Positions 39,706-49,596 are shown, numbered from the stretch's first letter. The stretch: 58,249 bases of DNA from an uncultured Oscillospiraceae bacterium (GCA_934675115.1 CAKUPH010000003.1:1-58249), one strand, 5' to 3'. The notes: a model not told the origin generated them from the letters alone. Program-made: numbers and translations.

Positions 39706-41688
39706 TCAGCACAGCTTCGCGCCGGCGGGGATGACATCGTCCAGCATGAGCAGGTGGAGCTTTTCCTCCCCCTTCTCGGTGTGGACCGCAGAAATAAGCA
39801 TACCGCAGCTCTCCAGCCCCATCATCTTCCGGGGCGGCAGGTTGACGATGGCCACCAGCGTCTTGCCCACCAGCTCCTCGGGCTTGTAGTAGGCGGCGAT
39901 GCCGGACAGGATCTGCCGGTCGGTGCCGGTGCCGTCGTCCAGCGTGAACCGCAGCAGCTTGTTGGACTTCTTCACCGGCTGGCAGTCCTTGACCTTCACC
40001 ACCCGGAAGTCGGACTTGCAGAAGGTCTCGAAGTCCACGTTCTCCTCGGCGAAGGGCTCGATCTCCAGATCGGGGAGGGCAGCCTTCTTGGCGGCCTCGG
40101 CGGCCTCCTCCAGCTCCTTGAGGGCGGCGTCCACGTCCACCCGGGGGAACAGGTTCTCCCCCTTGGTGACGGCGGCGCTGTCGGACAGGGAGCCCCAGAT
40201 CCCGGCGCTCTCCCAAGTCTGAACGGCGGCGTCCGCGCCGATCTGGGTGAAGAGCTTCTCCATGCTCTCGGGCATGAAGGGGGTGAGGAGCACGCCGCAG
40301 ATGCGGGTGGTCTCCAGCAGGTTATACATCACGTGGGCCAGACGTCCGCCGTTGGCGTCCATGTCCTTGGCCAGCGCCCACGGCATGGTCTCGTCGATAT
40401 ACTTGTTGGCCCGGGCGATGACCTTGAACACCTCGTCCAGAGCCTTGTGGGGGGCGAAGGCGTCCATCTGCGCGGCGTAGCGGTCCCGCAGACCGGCGGC
40501 CATCTCCTTGAGCTCGGTGTCGCACTCCTCCGGTGCGGCCCAGTCCTTACAGTTCCCCGGCAGCCTGCCGCCGAAGTACTTACCCACCATGGCGGTGGTG
40601 CGGCTCACCAGATTGCCCAGATCGTTGGCAAGGTCGGTGTTGATGGTCTGGATGAGCAGCTCGTTGGAGAAGTTGCCGTCGGAGCCGAAGGGGAAGGTCC
40701 GCAGCAGGAAGAACCGCAGGGCGTCCACGCCGAAGCGCTCCGCCAGAATATAGGGATCCACCACGTTGCCCTTGGACTTGCTCATCTTGCCGCCGTCCAT
40801 GACGAGCCAGCCGTGGCCGAAGACCTTCTTGGGCAGGGGCAGTCCCAGACTCATGAGCATGGCGGGCCAGATGATGGAGTGGAACCGGACGATCTCCTTG
40901 CCCACGATGTGGGCGTCGGCGGGCCAGAACTTGTCAAAGTCGTCGTACCTGTCGTTGTCGTAGCCCAGCGCGGTGATATAGTTGGACAGCGCGTCCACCC
41001 AGACGTACACCACGTGGCCCGGGTCGAAGTCCACGGGAATGCCCCAGGAGAAGGACGTGCGGGACACGCACAGATCCTCCAGACCGGGCTTGATGAAGTT
41101 GTTCACCATCTCGTTGACCCGGGAGCGGGGCTCGAGGAAGTCGGTGTTCTCCAGCAGGTCCTGCACCCGGCCGGCGTACTTGGACAGGCGGAAGAAATAG
41201 GCCTCCTCCTCCGCGTCCTGCACCTCGCGGCCGCAGTCGGGGCACTTGCCGTCCACCAGCTGGCTCTCCGTCCAGAAGGACTCGCAGGGCTTGCAGTACT
41301 TGCCCTTGTAGACGCCCTTGTAGATGTCGCCGTTGTCGTACATCTTCTTGAAGATTTTCTGGATGGCGGCCACGTGGTAGTCGTCGGTGGTGCGGATGAA
41401 CCGGTCGTTGGAGATGTTCATCAGCTTCCACAGGTCCTTGACTCCCCGGGGGCCCTCCACGATGCTGTCCACGAACTCCTTAGGGGTAACCCCGGCTTCC
41501 TTGGCCTTGTCCTCGATCTTCTGGCCGTGCTCGTCGGTGCCGGTGAGGAACATGACGTCGCAGCCGCACAGCCGCTTGTACCGGGCGATGGCGTCAGTGG
41601 CCACGGTGCAGTAGGTGTGGCCGATGTGCAGCTTGTCAGAGGGGTAGTAGATGGGTGTGGTGATATAAAATTTCTTCTGTTCAGACAT
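39706..41688 (-). CDS. metG: Methionyl-tRNA synthetase
   Basis: This 660-aa class I synthetase has HIGH in KLHIGHTYC (about 20-28), the zinc-binding insert with CKPCESFW and CPDCGREV (about 128-150), the KMSKS loop GGKMSKSKGN (about 296-305), a helical anticodon-binding domain and a C-terminal tRNA-binding OB fold (DFRVVKVKDCQPVKKSNKLL). Start ATG 41688, 9 nt after AGGAGG. The start overlaps the end of the upstream membrane-protein gene by 8 nt, so they are coupled. Confidence 0.97.
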   Translation of the reverse strand: MSEQKKFYITTPIYYPSDKLHIGHTYCTVATDAIARYKRLCGCDVMFLTGTDEHGQKIEDKAKEAGVTPKEFVDSIVEGPRGVKDLWKLMNISNDRFIRTTDDYHVAAIQKIFKKMYDNGDIYKGVYKGKYCKPCESFWTESQLVDGKCPDCGREVQDAEEEAYFFRLSKYAGRVQDLLENTDFLEPRSRVNEMVNNFIKPGLEDLCVSRTSFSWGIPVDFDPGHVVYVWVDALSNYITALGYDNDRYDDFDKFWPADAHIVGKEIVRFHSIIWPAMLMSLGLPLPKKVFGHGWLVMDGGKMSKSKGNVVDPYILAERFGVDALRFFLLRTFPFGSDGNFSNELLIQTINTDLANDLGNLVSRTTAMVGKYFGGRLPGNCKDWAAPEECDTELKEMAAGLRDRYAAQMDAFAPHKALDEVFKVIARANKYIDETMPWALAKDMDANGGRLAHVMYNLLETTRICGVLLTPFMPESMEKLFTQIGADAAVQTWESAGIWGSLSDSAAVTKGENLFPRVDVDAALKELEEAAEAAKKAALPDLEIEPFAEENVDFETFCKSDFRVVKVKDCQPVKKSNKLLRFTLDDGTGTDRQILSGIAAYYKPEELVGKTLVAIVNLPPRKMMGLESCGMLISAVHTEKGEEKLHLLMLDDVIPAGAKLC

Positions 41689-42592
41689 GGCTGTCTTCCT
41701 CCTGTATCTCCTGAGCGGCGGGGGCGTCCTGCTCCCCGCCGTCCCGTTCATTCTCATCTTTTTTGCCGAACCGATCCGCGCCGGGCGGGTTCCGCAGGTT
41801 GCCGGGCACCAGCCACAGCACCGCCAGCGCCGCCAGCGTCTGGCTGGCCAGCAGGGCAGCCGCCGCGTATCCGGGCAGGCCCGCCAGCGCGACGCCGCTG
41901 GCCACCGCCGTCATGCCCGCCAGCCAGAGCATTCGCCGGGGGTGGCCCTTGTCGAAGGCAAGGCCCGCACAGTCCAGATAGAACAGCAGCCCCAGCGCCG
42001 CCGCCAGCAGCAGCGGCACATAGCTCCACCGCTCGGGATGGGCGGCGTTGGCCCGGTAGCTCTCCAGCATCCACAGGCAGCACATCAGCACCGGCAGCAG
42101 CAGCGCCGCGTTCTCCCGGCCCCGGCCCCTCATGCGGTAACCGCTCTGGGCGGCGTACAGAAGGGCGATGCAGACCGCAACGGTGCACACCGCCAGGATC
42201 ACCTGCAAAAGTCCGTTGTCGCCTTCGCCGGTGTATTTATGGACGGCCATGAGCTGCGCCGCCTCCCGGAACAGGAGCGGGGCCGCGGCCAGCGCCAGCA
42301 GGGCGGCGGCGACCATCAGCGTCAGGTACACGCTGTCGTTTTCCGCGGCAAAGGCCGTGTCCCACGCCGTCAGGCGCTTTCCCGGCTTTTTTGCCGCCGG
42401 CGTGCTCCGGGCAAGGCACAGCAGCGCTGCCCCCGCCAGAATATAAAAGGCGATCATCGCCCAGCTTGCGGGCGCGCCCGGCTGGGCCAGTCCCTCGCCG
42501 TCAAAGGCGGAGCCCAGCTGCCAGCGCCGGATCGCCGCCCCAAGCACAGCCAGCGCCGCAGCGGCCCCCGGCCATTTCAATCGTTCCAACAT
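41681..42592 (-). CDS. Hypothetical membrane protein upstream of metG
   Basis: This 303-aa protein has about eight hydrophobic segments (for example ASWAMIAFYILAGAALLCLA and LLQVILAVCTVAVCIALLYA) and an acidic C-terminal tail (EQDAPAAQEIQEEDSHV). I do not recognise a family; the pattern resembles poorly conserved integral membrane proteins next to metG in Oscillospiraceae. No catalytic motif is visible. Overlap with the metG start suggests joint translation. The long opposite-strand frame here is a composition artefact. Confidence 0.65.
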   Translation of the reverse strand: MLERLKWPGAAAALAVLGAAIRRWQLGSAFDGEGLAQPGAPASWAMIAFYILAGAALLCLARSTPAAKKPGKRLTAWDTAFAAENDSVYLTLMVAAALLALAAAPLLFREAAQLMAVHKYTGEGDNGLLQVILAVCTVAVCIALLYAAQSGYRMRGRGRENAALLLPVLMCCLWMLESYRANAAHPERWSYVPLLLAAALGLLFYLDCAGLAFDKGHPRRMLWLAGMTAVASGVALAGLPGYAAAALLASQTLAALAVLWLVPGNLRNPPGADRFGKKDENERDGGEQDAPAAQEIQEEDSHV

Positions 42593-42868
42593 ACCGTTTC
42601 CGTTCCCCTCGGTGTTAAAATCTGCTCAAAGAGATATTTTATCGTATTTCCGGGAAAAAATCAATCAGCGGGAATCCCGCTTATTCCCCCTTAAATTCCG
42701 GTCTGCGCTTTCCCCACGGGATCTCCGATCCCGCGGGGACCCCGGATCTTATTTGCTGCGGGCGGAGTGAATCCGCCCGGCAAAAATTCTCCGCTTCGCT
42801 CCGAATTTCACGCCGACACCCGTCGGCGGGCGGCCCGTGGGGCCGCCGGAAAAGCGCTTGTTCCCGCT
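42593..42868. other. Intergenic region without intact gene
   Basis: This 276-bp gap holds a probable crotonase-tail remnant at 42681-42716 and a palindromic block CGGGCGGAGTGAATCCGCC (42759-42777), of which an exact inverted copy is at 57221-57239. No further ORF with a ribosome site is seen. Confidence 0.6.
42681..42716 (-). pseudogene. Remnant of an enoyl-CoA hydratase C-terminus
   Basis: The minus strand encodes GKRRPEFKGE and a stop, closely matching the end of the intact gene upstream (EKRKPEFKGK plus stop at 42869). At DNA level the two tails are also similar over about 30 bp. Because the motif is the usual crotonase C-terminus, this is probably the last piece of a second, deleted crotonase gene or of a tandem duplicate. 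Confidence 0.4.
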
Positions 42869-43666
42869 TTACTTCCCCTTAAACTCCGGCTTGCGCTTTT
42901 CCTCGAACGCCTTGACGGCCTCCCGGAAGTCCTCCGTCTCCATGAGGTAGACGGACAGCTTCTTCTCCACCTCGTGGGCCACCTGAACGTTGCCGTCCAC
43001 GATGGCGTGGGACACGATGGCCTTCACGCCCCGGACGGCCAGCGGCGCCACCTGCATCAGCCGGTCCACGATGGCGTCCACATCCTCGAAAATGTGGGCC
43101 TTGGGGAACACCTTGTTGACGATGCCGAAGAGGTACGCCTCGTGGGCGTCCATCTGCTCGCCCAGCAGGATCATTTCCTTGGCCCGGTTGACGGTGATCT
43201 TCCGGGGCAGGCGGATAGCGCCGCCCCAGCCGGGGACAAGGCCCAGCTTGCTCTCCGGCAGGGAGAACCGCGCATCGTCCGAGGCGTAGAGCATGTCGCA
43301 GCACATGGCGATCTCGAAGCCGCCGCCCACGCAGTAGCCGGATACCGCCGCGATGATGGGCTTGTCGTACCCCTCGATGACCTCCCGGATCTCGCAGCCC
43401 CGCTGGTACATGGCGGCGCAGTTTTTCTCGTCGGTGAGCTTTTCAAGGCTCTGCACCGCGCCGCCGGAGGAAAAGGCCCGGTCGCCCTCGCCCCGGAGCA
43501 CCACGCACCGGACGCTTTTGTCGTCCCGCGCCTCCCGGAGCTTTTCGATGAGGTCGATCTGCATTTCCTCTGTCAGGGCGTTGAGGGCCTTGGGATTGTC
43601 GATCACGATATACAGCACCTCCGGCCGGTTCTCCCGGCGGCGGGCAACGATCCTTCCTTCGGACAT
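42869..43666 (-). CDS. Enoyl-CoA hydratase/isomerase (crotonase) family
   Basis: This 265-aa protein has crotonase fold motifs: the oxyanion hole region ENRPEVLYIVIDNPKALNAL and GYCVGGGFEIAMCCDM (about 110-125), with catalytic Glu in GGGFEIA and the second Glu in FSLPESKLGLVPGWGG (about 138-153). Both acid residues are present, so hydratase activity is expected; the substrate is probably a short-chain enoyl-CoA. The C-terminus EKRKPEFKGK is typical. It follows lepB by 42 bp without acyl-CoA dehydrogenase or thiolase neighbours, so the pathway cannot be read from context. Confidence 0.9.
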   Translation of the reverse strand: MSEGRIVARRRENRPEVLYIVIDNPKALNALTEEMQIDLIEKLREARDDKSVRCVVLRGEGDRAFSSGGAVQSLEKLTDEKNCAAMYQRGCEIREVIEGYDKPIIAAVSGYCVGGGFEIAMCCDMLYASDDARFSLPESKLGLVPGWGGAIRLPRKITVNRAKEMILLGEQMDAHEAYLFGIVNKVFPKAHIFEDVDAIVDRLMQVAPLAVRGVKAIVSHAIVDGNVQVAHEVEKKLSVYLMETEDFREAVKAFEEKRKPEFKGK

Positions 43667-43708
43667 AACACGTGCTTCCTTTCGTGGAATTTTGCGAAAA
43701 TTCGCTTC

Positions 43709-44323
43709 TTACAGCAGCTTCAGCGCCGAGAATGGAAACACCACCGCCACGGCCTGCCCGATGACGCACCGGGTGTCCACCACGCCGATGTCGGGGTCCC
43801 GGCTGTCGGAGGAGTTGTTCCGGTTGTCGCCCATGACGAAGATGCAGCCCTCCGGCACGGTGAGGTGGTTGACCACGTCGCCGAACACCGGCACCCGCAT
43901 GTACTCCTTGATATACGGCTCGGTGAGGGCTTCGCCGTCCACGTAGACGGTGCTGGTGTTGTAGTCGATGTCCACCGTCTGGCCTTCGGTGGCGATGACC
44001 CGCTTGATGATGGACTGTCCCTCCCGGAAGGACTCCTTGGTGAGCACCACGATGTCCCCCTGCTTCGGGGTGTAGGCGATGGACCGCACCGCCACGATGT
44101 TGCGGTCGTGGAGGGTATTCTCCATGGACGCGCCGTCCACCATGGTAATGCGCATGACGAAGGTGAACAGGAAGATCACCGCCAGCACGATCCACACCAG
44201 CGACTGGAGTGTCTGGTACAGCTCCTGCGCCATGGTGAGATTTTCTTCCGGCTTTTTCTTTCCGTTTTTCACCGCCTTTGCGGCGGCCTGCTCCGTCTGG
44301 ATGTTGTCAGGCTGCTGGGACAT
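43709..44323 (-). CDS. lepB: Signal peptidase I
   Basis: This 204-aa protein has a hydrophilic N-terminus (about 1-35), one transmembrane helix (TLQSLVWIVLAVIFLFTFVM, about 38-57), then the catalytic domain: serine in GASMENTL (about 65-72), lysine in IIKRVIATEG (about 107-116) and the box E region VMGDNRNNSSDSR. It removes signal peptides from secreted proteins on the outer side of the membrane. It lies 17 bp downstream of ftsH in the dnaB-tilS-hpt-ftsH-lepB run, an unusual but plausible operon. Confidence 0.95.
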   Translation of the reverse strand: MSQQPDNIQTEQAAAKAVKNGKKKPEENLTMAQELYQTLQSLVWIVLAVIFLFTFVMRITMVDGASMENTLHDRNIVAVRSIAYTPKQGDIVVLTKESFREGQSIIKRVIATEGQTVDIDYNTSTVYVDGEALTEPYIKEYMRVPVFGDVVNHLTVPEGCIFVMGDNRNNSSDSRDPDIGVVDTRCVIGQAVAVVFPFSALKLL

Positions 44324-44340
44324 GGGTGGTTCTCCCTTCG

Positions 44341-46197
44341 TCAGAGCTGAGCGGCCAGCCGGTCCGGATCATCGTACACCAGCTGGAACTGCTCGGCGGT
44401 CATAGTTTCGTTTTTCAGCAGGAACCGGGCCACCAGCTCCAGCTTGTCCCGGTCCCGGGTGAGGATCTCCCGGCTCCGGTCGAAGGCCGCGTCGATGAGG
44501 GCCTTGACCTCGCTGTCGATGAGGGCGGCGGTCTCCTCGGAATAGGGCTTGGCCTGCGCCATGGAGCGGCCGATGAACACCTCGTCGTGGCCGGTGCTGA
44601 AGGTGACGTTGCCCAGCTTCTCGCTCATGCCGTACTTGGTCACCATATCCCGGGCGATCTCGGTGCAGCGCTGGAGGTCGCTGACCGCGCCGGTGCATAC
44701 GAAGCCCAGCGCCGTCTCCTCGGCGGCACGGCCGCCCAGCAGGGTGGACAGCGTCTCCACCAGCCGCTGCCGGGTGACGTGGCTCCGGTCCTCCTGAGGC
44801 CGGTTGATGGTCATGCCCGCCGCCTGCCCCCGGGGGACGATAGTGATCTGGTGGACGGGGTCCTGGGTGGGCAGGGCGTGGCTCACCACGGCGTGGCCCG
44901 CCTCGTGATAGGCGGTGATTTTCCGGTCCTCCTCGATCTGGGCCCGGCTCTTCTTCTCCGGCCCGGCAATGACCTTGATGACCGACTCCTGAATGTCCGC
45001 CAGCGTGATGAAGGGCTGGTTCCGGCGGGCGGCCCGCAGCGCCGCCTCGTTCATGAGGTTTTCCAGATCCGCGCCGGTAAAGCCGGTGGTCTCCCGGGCG
45101 ATCTCTTTCAAATCAACGTCCTCCGCCAGCGGCTTGTTCCGGGTGTGGACCCGCAGGATCTCCTCCCGGCCCTTCATGTCCGGCCTGCCTACATACACCT
45201 GCCGGTCGAACCGGCCGGGGCGGAGCAGGGCGGGGTCGAGGATGTCCTGCCGGTTGGTGGCGGCCAGCACGATGACCCCCTCGTTGGCGGCAAAGCCGTC
45301 CATCTCCACCAGCAGCTGGTTGAGGGTCTGCTCCCGCTCGTCGTGTCCGCCGCCGAGGCCCGCGCCCCGCTGACGGCCCACGGCGTCGATCTCGTCGATA
45401 AAGACGATGGCGGGGCTTTCCTTCTTGGCCTGATCGAACAGGTCCCGGACCCGGGACGCGCCCACGCCCACGTAAAGCTCCACGAAGTCGGAGCCGGAGA
45501 TGGACAGGAACTTCACCCCGGCCTCACCGGCCACGGCCCGGGCAAGCAAAGTCTTGCCGGTGCCCGGAGGACCCACCAGCAGCACACCCTTGGGGATGCG
45601 GGCACCCAGATCGATGAACTTCTGTGGCTCCCGGAGGAAGTCCACCAGCTCCTGCAGCTCGGCCTTCTCCTCGTCGGCCCCGGCCACGTCGGCAAAGGTG
45701 ACCTTCTTGTCCCCGTCGCCGCCGGAGACGGTGCGGGCCTTGCCGAAGCGGCTCATGCCGCCCTGACCGCCGCTCTGGCCGCCCTGCTGCCGCATGGCCA
45801 TCATCCACCACAGCAGGAACACCGCCGCCACGGACAGCACCACCGGCAGGGTGATCTGGAGCCACTGGGGCAGCTCATATTTCTGCTGATAGTCGAATTC
45901 CTTCAGGATGCCCGCTTTCTGCTGCTCCAGAATGAGCTGGCCCAAATCGCTGTGGAACACGGACAGATCGGCCAGCGCGTGGCGGCGGACACTGCCGTCC
46001 TGCAATTTGACGGTAAGCACGCCGCTGTCGCTGACGGAAAAGGCGGAGACCTCCTCGTTCCGGAAATAGGTGACGATCCGGGAGTACTCCACGTCGTCCT
46101 GCCCGTTCCGGCTGCTGAACGCCGCCACCATCCACAGCAGCAGCGCCACAATGACCATGTAAAAGGCCAGGTCTCTGAGGTTAAGTTTGCGCTTCAA
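44341..46197 (-). CDS. ftsH: ATP-dependent zinc metalloprotease FtsH
   Basis: This 618-aa membrane-anchored AAA protease has two transmembrane helices (about 10-28 and 117-138), Walker A GPPGTGKT (about 210-217), Walker [15 protein letters not shown], and the zinc motif HEAGH (about 430) with a later Asp. It degrades unassembled membrane proteins and regulators. The start is a TTG at 46197 (product [14 protein letters not shown]), 10 nt after AAGGAG: no ATG or GTG in frame is properly placed. The C-terminus is short. The order tilS-hpt-ftsH is the Firmicutes standard. Confidence 0.96.
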   Translation of the reverse strand: MKRKLNLRDLAFYMVIVALLLWMVAAFSSRNGQDDVEYSRIVTYFRNEEVSAFSVSDSGVLTVKLQDGSVRRHALADLSVFHSDLGQLILEQQKAGILKEFDYQQKYELPQWLQITLPVVLSVAAVFLLWWMMAMRQQGGQSGGQGGMSRFGKARTVSGGDGDKKVTFADVAGADEEKAELQELVDFLREPQKFIDLGARIPKGVLLVGPPGTGKTLLARAVAGEAGVKFLSISGSDFVELYVGVGASRVRDLFDQAKKESPAIVFIDEIDAVGRQRGAGLGGGHDEREQTLNQLLVEMDGFAANEGVIVLAATNRQDILDPALLRPGRFDRQVYVGRPDMKGREEILRVHTRNKPLAEDVDLKEIARETTGFTGADLENLMNEAALRAARRNQPFITLADIQESVIKVIAGPEKKSRAQIEEDRKITAYHEAGHAVVSHALPTQDPVHQITIVPRGQAAGMTINRPQEDRSHVTRQRLVETLSTLLGGRAAEETALGFVCTGAVSDLQRCTEIARDMVTKYGMSEKLGNVTFSTGHDEVFIGRSMAQAKPYSEETAALIDSEVKALIDAAFDRSREILTRDRDKLELVARFLLKNETMTAEQFQLVYDDPDRLAAQL

Positions 46198-46255
46198 ATG
46201 ACCACAGCTCCTTCGTGGGGGAAATTTTGTCTGTCTTCGCCGCAGCTGCAGTGGC

Positions 46256-46795
46256 TCAGCCGCCGTATACTTCCGGCTTGAGGATGCCGATATAGGGCAG
46301 ATTGCGGTATTTTTCGTTGTAGTCAAGGCCATAGCCCACCACGAAGGCGTCGGGGATGGTGAAGCCCTTGTAGTCGGCCTCTATGGGCTTCGCCCGGCGC
46401 TCGGGCTTGTCCAGCAGGGTGCAGATCTTGATGGACGCGGGGTGACGGGCGTTGAGGATGCGCTGCAAATAATAAAGGGTATTGCCGGAGTCCAGAATGT
46501 CCTCCACGATGAGCAGGTCCCGGCCCTCGATGGAGTCGGACAGATCCTTCCGGATCTCCACCTGACCGGAGCTGGTGGTGCCGGAGCCATAGGACGACAC
46601 CGCCATAAAGTCCACCGTCAGCGGCAGCTTGATCTGCCGGGTCAGATCGGCCATGAAAATGTAGGAGCCACGCAGCACCGACGCCAGCACCGGGTTCTTG
46701 CCCGCGTAGTCGGCGGTGATCTGCGCGCCCAGCTCGGCCACCCGCTTCTGAAGCTGCTCCTCCGTAAACAGGATTCTCTCCACATCTTGGATCAT
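46256..46795 (-). CDS. hpt: Hypoxanthine phosphoribosyltransferase
   Basis: This 179-aa enzyme salvages hypoxanthine and guanine with PRPP. The PRPP loop is [17 protein letters not shown] (about 95-111); [11 protein letters not shown] is the flexible-loop region and [12 protein letters not shown] follows; the C-terminal [18 protein letters not shown] binds the purine. The length is typical. The start overlaps the tilS stop by 4 nt, and in Bacillus the TilS/HprT pair also influences ftsH expression, which lies next downstream here. Confidence 0.97.
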   Translation of the reverse strand: MIQDVERILFTEEQLQKRVAELGAQITADYAGKNPVLASVLRGSYIFMADLTRQIKLPLTVDFMAVSSYGSGTTSSGQVEIRKDLSDSIEGRDLLIVEDILDSGNTLYYLQRILNARHPASIKICTLLDKPERRAKPIEADYKGFTIPDAFVVGYGLDYNEKYRNLPYIGILKPEVYGG

Positions 46796-48111
46796 AATTT
46801 CTTCTCCTCCGTCAAAATAATGTGCAGCGCCGACGCTCCCGGCCGGGCCAGATATTCCGCGTCCGGGCCGAAGCCCCCCAGCGCCGCGGCGTTCCCGCCG
46901 CAGTCCAGCACCGGGAGCTGTTCCCGCATATTCAGCGGTATTTTCGCGTTGATCAGCAGTTTTTTTACCGTTTTTTCCGGTCTTCGGCCCAGCCGCAGCC
47001 GGTCTCCCGTCCGCCGGGATCGGACCGTGTAGTTTCCCGGTCTCAGATAAAATTCGTTAGCCGTGACATACGCCTTACCGGGGCACACCGCCGGAGCGCA
47101 CTCCAGCGTCCAGTCTCCCCAGCGGGCGGCGCCCTCCGCCAGCGGGATCTCGGGCAGAACCTCTGCCGGTGTATCCGCGGAGACAACCAGCCAGCCGTAC
47201 TCCCGCCGGACCGTCCCGCCGGGCACGTCCAGCCGGGCCGACGGATCGTCCGAAGCCGCCAGCGCCAGCATCCCCTCCAGATGTACGGCCTGTCCGGCCA
47301 GCGCCGCCCGCTCCAGCAGCCGCTCCGCCGCCCGCAGGGCGATGGGCCGGGGCCTCTCCGCCAGTGCCGCTGCCGGGACGGCCCAGCCGTCCGGGCGGCG
47401 CTCCGCGCGCTGGAGCAGCAGCTCTCCCTGCCGGGAAAGCTCCTCCTCGTCCCCCCGGAGCCGGAGGGCCGTGTCGGCGATATGAGCCGCCGCCTGTGGG
47501 TTCAGCTCCTCCAGCAGGGGAATGAGTTGATGGCGTACTTTATTTCTGGTATAGGCGTCGTCGCCGTTGGTCTCGTCGTCCACATAGGTGACGGCGTTTT
47601 TCCCCAGATATGCTTCAATTTCCTCCCGGCTCACCGCCAGCATGGGCCGGACGATTTTTCCCCGGCGCTCCGGGATGCCGGACAGCCCCCGCAGACCGCT
47701 GCCCCGGACGAGGTTCATGAGCACCGTCTCCGCGTTGTCCCCGGCGTGGTGGCCGGTGGCGATGAGGGCGCAGCCCTCCCGGGCCGCCGTCTCCTCCAGG
47801 AAGTGGTAGCGCATCCGCCGGGCGCAGTCCTCCACCCCCAGTCCCAGCCGGGCGGCCTCCGCCGCCACGTCGCCGGAGCCGACGGTCAGCGGCACCCCCC
47901 GCAGGCGGCACTGCTCCCGGACAAAGTCCGCGTCCCGCCCCGCCGTGGGCCGGAGCCGGTGGTCGTAGTGGGCGGCCCGCACGGTATAGCCGCCTGACTC
48001 CGCCCCTTCCAGCAGGCGGCACAGCAGATACATGGAATCCCGTCCGCCGGACAGGGCGCACAGCACCGCCGTCCCCGCCGGGATCAGATCATAGCGAAAC
48101 TGCCCCGCCAT
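46792..48111 (-). CDS. tilS: tRNA(Ile)-lysidine synthetase
   Basis: This 439-aa protein makes lysidine at C34 of the AUA-reading tRNA-Ile, an essential step. The N-terminal PP-loop is ALSGGRDSMYLLCRL (about 19-33), with the HxxR segment AHYDHRLRPTA and TGHHAGDNAETVLMNLVRGS (about 120-139), all typical. The C-terminal domains show RRTGDRLRLGRRPEKTVKKL. The start ATG (48111) overlaps the dnaB stop (TGATG), and its stop overlaps hpt, so three genes are coupled. Confidence 0.95.
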   Translation of the reverse strand: MAGQFRYDLIPAGTAVLCALSGGRDSMYLLCRLLEGAESGGYTVRAAHYDHRLRPTAGRDADFVREQCRLRGVPLTVGSGDVAAEAARLGLGVEDCARRMRYHFLEETAAREGCALIATGHHAGDNAETVLMNLVRGSGLRGLSGIPERRGKIVRPMLAVSREEIEAYLGKNAVTYVDDETNGDDAYTRNKVRHQLIPLLEELNPQAAAHIADTALRLRGDEEELSRQGELLLQRAERRPDGWAVPAAALAERPRPIALRAAERLLERAALAGQAVHLEGMLALAASDDPSARLDVPGGTVRREYGWLVVSADTPAEVLPEIPLAEGAARWGDWTLECAPAVCPGKAYVTANEFYLRPGNYTVRSRRTGDRLRLGRRPEKTVKKLLINAKIPLNMREQLPVLDCGGNAAALGGFGPDAEYLARPGASALHIILTEEKKL

Positions 48112-49469
48112 CAGTATTCCTCTTCGTCATAATTGTACGCCAGATTACGGAACGTCGTAAATTCGGGCCGCCACTCCAGCATGACCGTCCCCGTTTCGCC
48201 GTGGCGGTTCTTGGCCACGATGCACTCGGCGATGTTGGGGTTCTCCGTGTCGTCCTCGTAATAACTCTCCCGGTAGATGAACATGACGATGTCGGCGTCC
48301 TGCTCGATGGCGCCGGATTCCCGCAGGTCGCTGAGCATGGGCCGCCGCTGGCCCGCCGACCGGCTCTCGTTGGCACGGGACAGCTGGGACAGGCAGATGA
48401 CGGGCACGTTCAGCTCCTTGGCCATGAGTTTGAGGGAGCGGGAGATGTCAGACACCACCTGCTGGCGATTGTCGCTGTTCCGGGTGGGCCCTCCGGCGGA
48501 CTGCATCAGCTGGAGGTAGTCGATGATGACCAGCCCCAGATCCTTGATCCGGCGGCACTTGGCGTTCATGTCCGCCACCGTCAGGGAGGAGTCGTCGTCG
48601 ATATACACCCTGGCCTGACTGAGGGCGGCCACGCCCATGGCGGCCCGTGCCCACTCGTCGGTGCCGCTGATGCGGCCGGTCATGAGCTTTTTGTTGTCGA
48701 TGAGACACTCGGTGGACAGCAGGCGCATGCCCAGCTGCTCCCGGCTCATTTCCAGCGAGAAAATGGCCACGTTTTTCCCCGAGTGCTTGCCCGCCTCAAG
48801 GCCGATGTTCAGCGCCAGCGAGGTCTTGCCCATGCCGGGCCGGGCGGCGAGGATGAGCAGGTCGGAGTTGTTCAGGCCGGAGATGCGCCGGTCGAGGTCG
48901 ATCAGGCCGGTGGAGATGCCGGGGAACTCGTCCCCCTGTGCCTGCCGCTCCTTGATGGTCTCCCACACGGAGGCCATGACGCCGGAGATGTGCTCCATGC
49001 CGTTGGAGGAGCGGCCTTGCCGGATGGCGTAGATGCGCTGCTCCGCGGCCTCCAGGATCTGACCAGCGGTGCCGGACTCGCTGCGGACCATTTCCGTCAG
49101 CTCCCCCGCCGTCTCGCCCACCCGGCGCAGCAGCGCCTTGTCCCGGACGATGTCCGCGTATTCCAGCACGTTGGCGGCGGTGGGGGTGATCTCCATGAGC
49201 TGCCGCAGGTAGGCCACCGACGTGTTCTCGTCGTACACCCCCGCCTGCTTCATCCGGTCCAGCACCGTCACCGGGTCGATGGTCTCGAACCGGCTGAACA
49301 TGGCGTACAGCACCTCGTAGATCTCCCGGTTCTGCCGCATGTAGAAGTCGTCCGGCCGCAGCCGCTCCACCACGTCCGCCACGCAGCGGTCGTCGATGAG
49401 CATGGAGCCCAGCACCGCCTGCTCCGCCTCCACGCTGTGGGGCAGCTGACGGCTCACCAATTCGTCCAC
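48111..49469 (-). CDS. dnaB: Replicative DNA helicase DnaB
   Basis: This 452-aa hexameric helicase has an N-terminal primase-interaction domain (about 1-110: LPHSVEAEQAVLGSMLIDD), then a RecA-type motor with Walker A AARPGMGKTSLALN (about 203-216), Walker B LVIIDYLQLM and the arginine-finger end RESGAIEQDADIV. The start is a GTG at 49469, 6 nt after AAAGGAGGG. The typical rplI-dnaB adjacency is broken here by an 800-bp gap full of hairpin repeats, so dnaB may have its own promoter within that gap. Its stop is fused to the tilS start. Confidence 0.96.
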   Translation of the reverse strand: MDELVSRQLPHSVEAEQAVLGSMLIDDRCVADVVERLRPDDFYMRQNREIYEVLYAMFSRFETIDPVTVLDRMKQAGVYDENTSVAYLRQLMEITPTAANVLEYADIVRDKALLRRVGETAGELTEMVRSESGTAGQILEAAEQRIYAIRQGRSSNGMEHISGVMASVWETIKERQAQGDEFPGISTGLIDLDRRISGLNNSDLLILAARPGMGKTSLALNIGLEAGKHSGKNVAIFSLEMSREQLGMRLLSTECLIDNKKLMTGRISGTDEWARAAMGVAALSQARVYIDDDSSLTVADMNAKCRRIKDLGLVIIDYLQLMQSAGGPTRNSDNRQQVVSDISRSLKLMAKELNVPVICLSQLSRANESRSAGQRRPMLSDLRESGAIEQDADIVMFIYRESYYEDDTENPNIAECIVAKNRHGETGTVMLEWRPEFTTFRNLAYNYDEEEY

Positions 49470-49558
49470 AGAGATCCCTCCTTTGCGGGGCTGCGCCCCA
49501 GACCGGCTTTTTTGTTCGCCGAAACCTCGGCGAAGCGTCAGGTTTCGCCTGACGGCGA

Positions 49559-49586
49559 GTTCCTTTCTGTATGAACAGAAAGGAAC
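49559..49586. repeat. Hairpin repeat H1
   Basis: GTTCCTTTCTGT, loop ATGA, ACAGAAAGGAAC. It is flanked at 49539-49551 by CAGGTTTCGCCTG, in the order opposite to H0 and H3. Compared with H0 (GTTCCTTTTCGC) the stem changes are matched on both arms. Confidence 0.65.
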
Positions 49587-49596
49587 CAAAGAATCA

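Noticed and set aside
39754..42252. 832-aa open frame opposite metG and the membrane protein gene
   Set aside because: The product is low-complexity Gly/His/Leu/Val sequence with no domain. metG on the other strand is unmistakable.
41689..43000. T-box leader upstream of metG or the preceding gene
   Set aside because: No AGGGTGGNACCGCG-like antiterminator sequence is seen on the minus strand.
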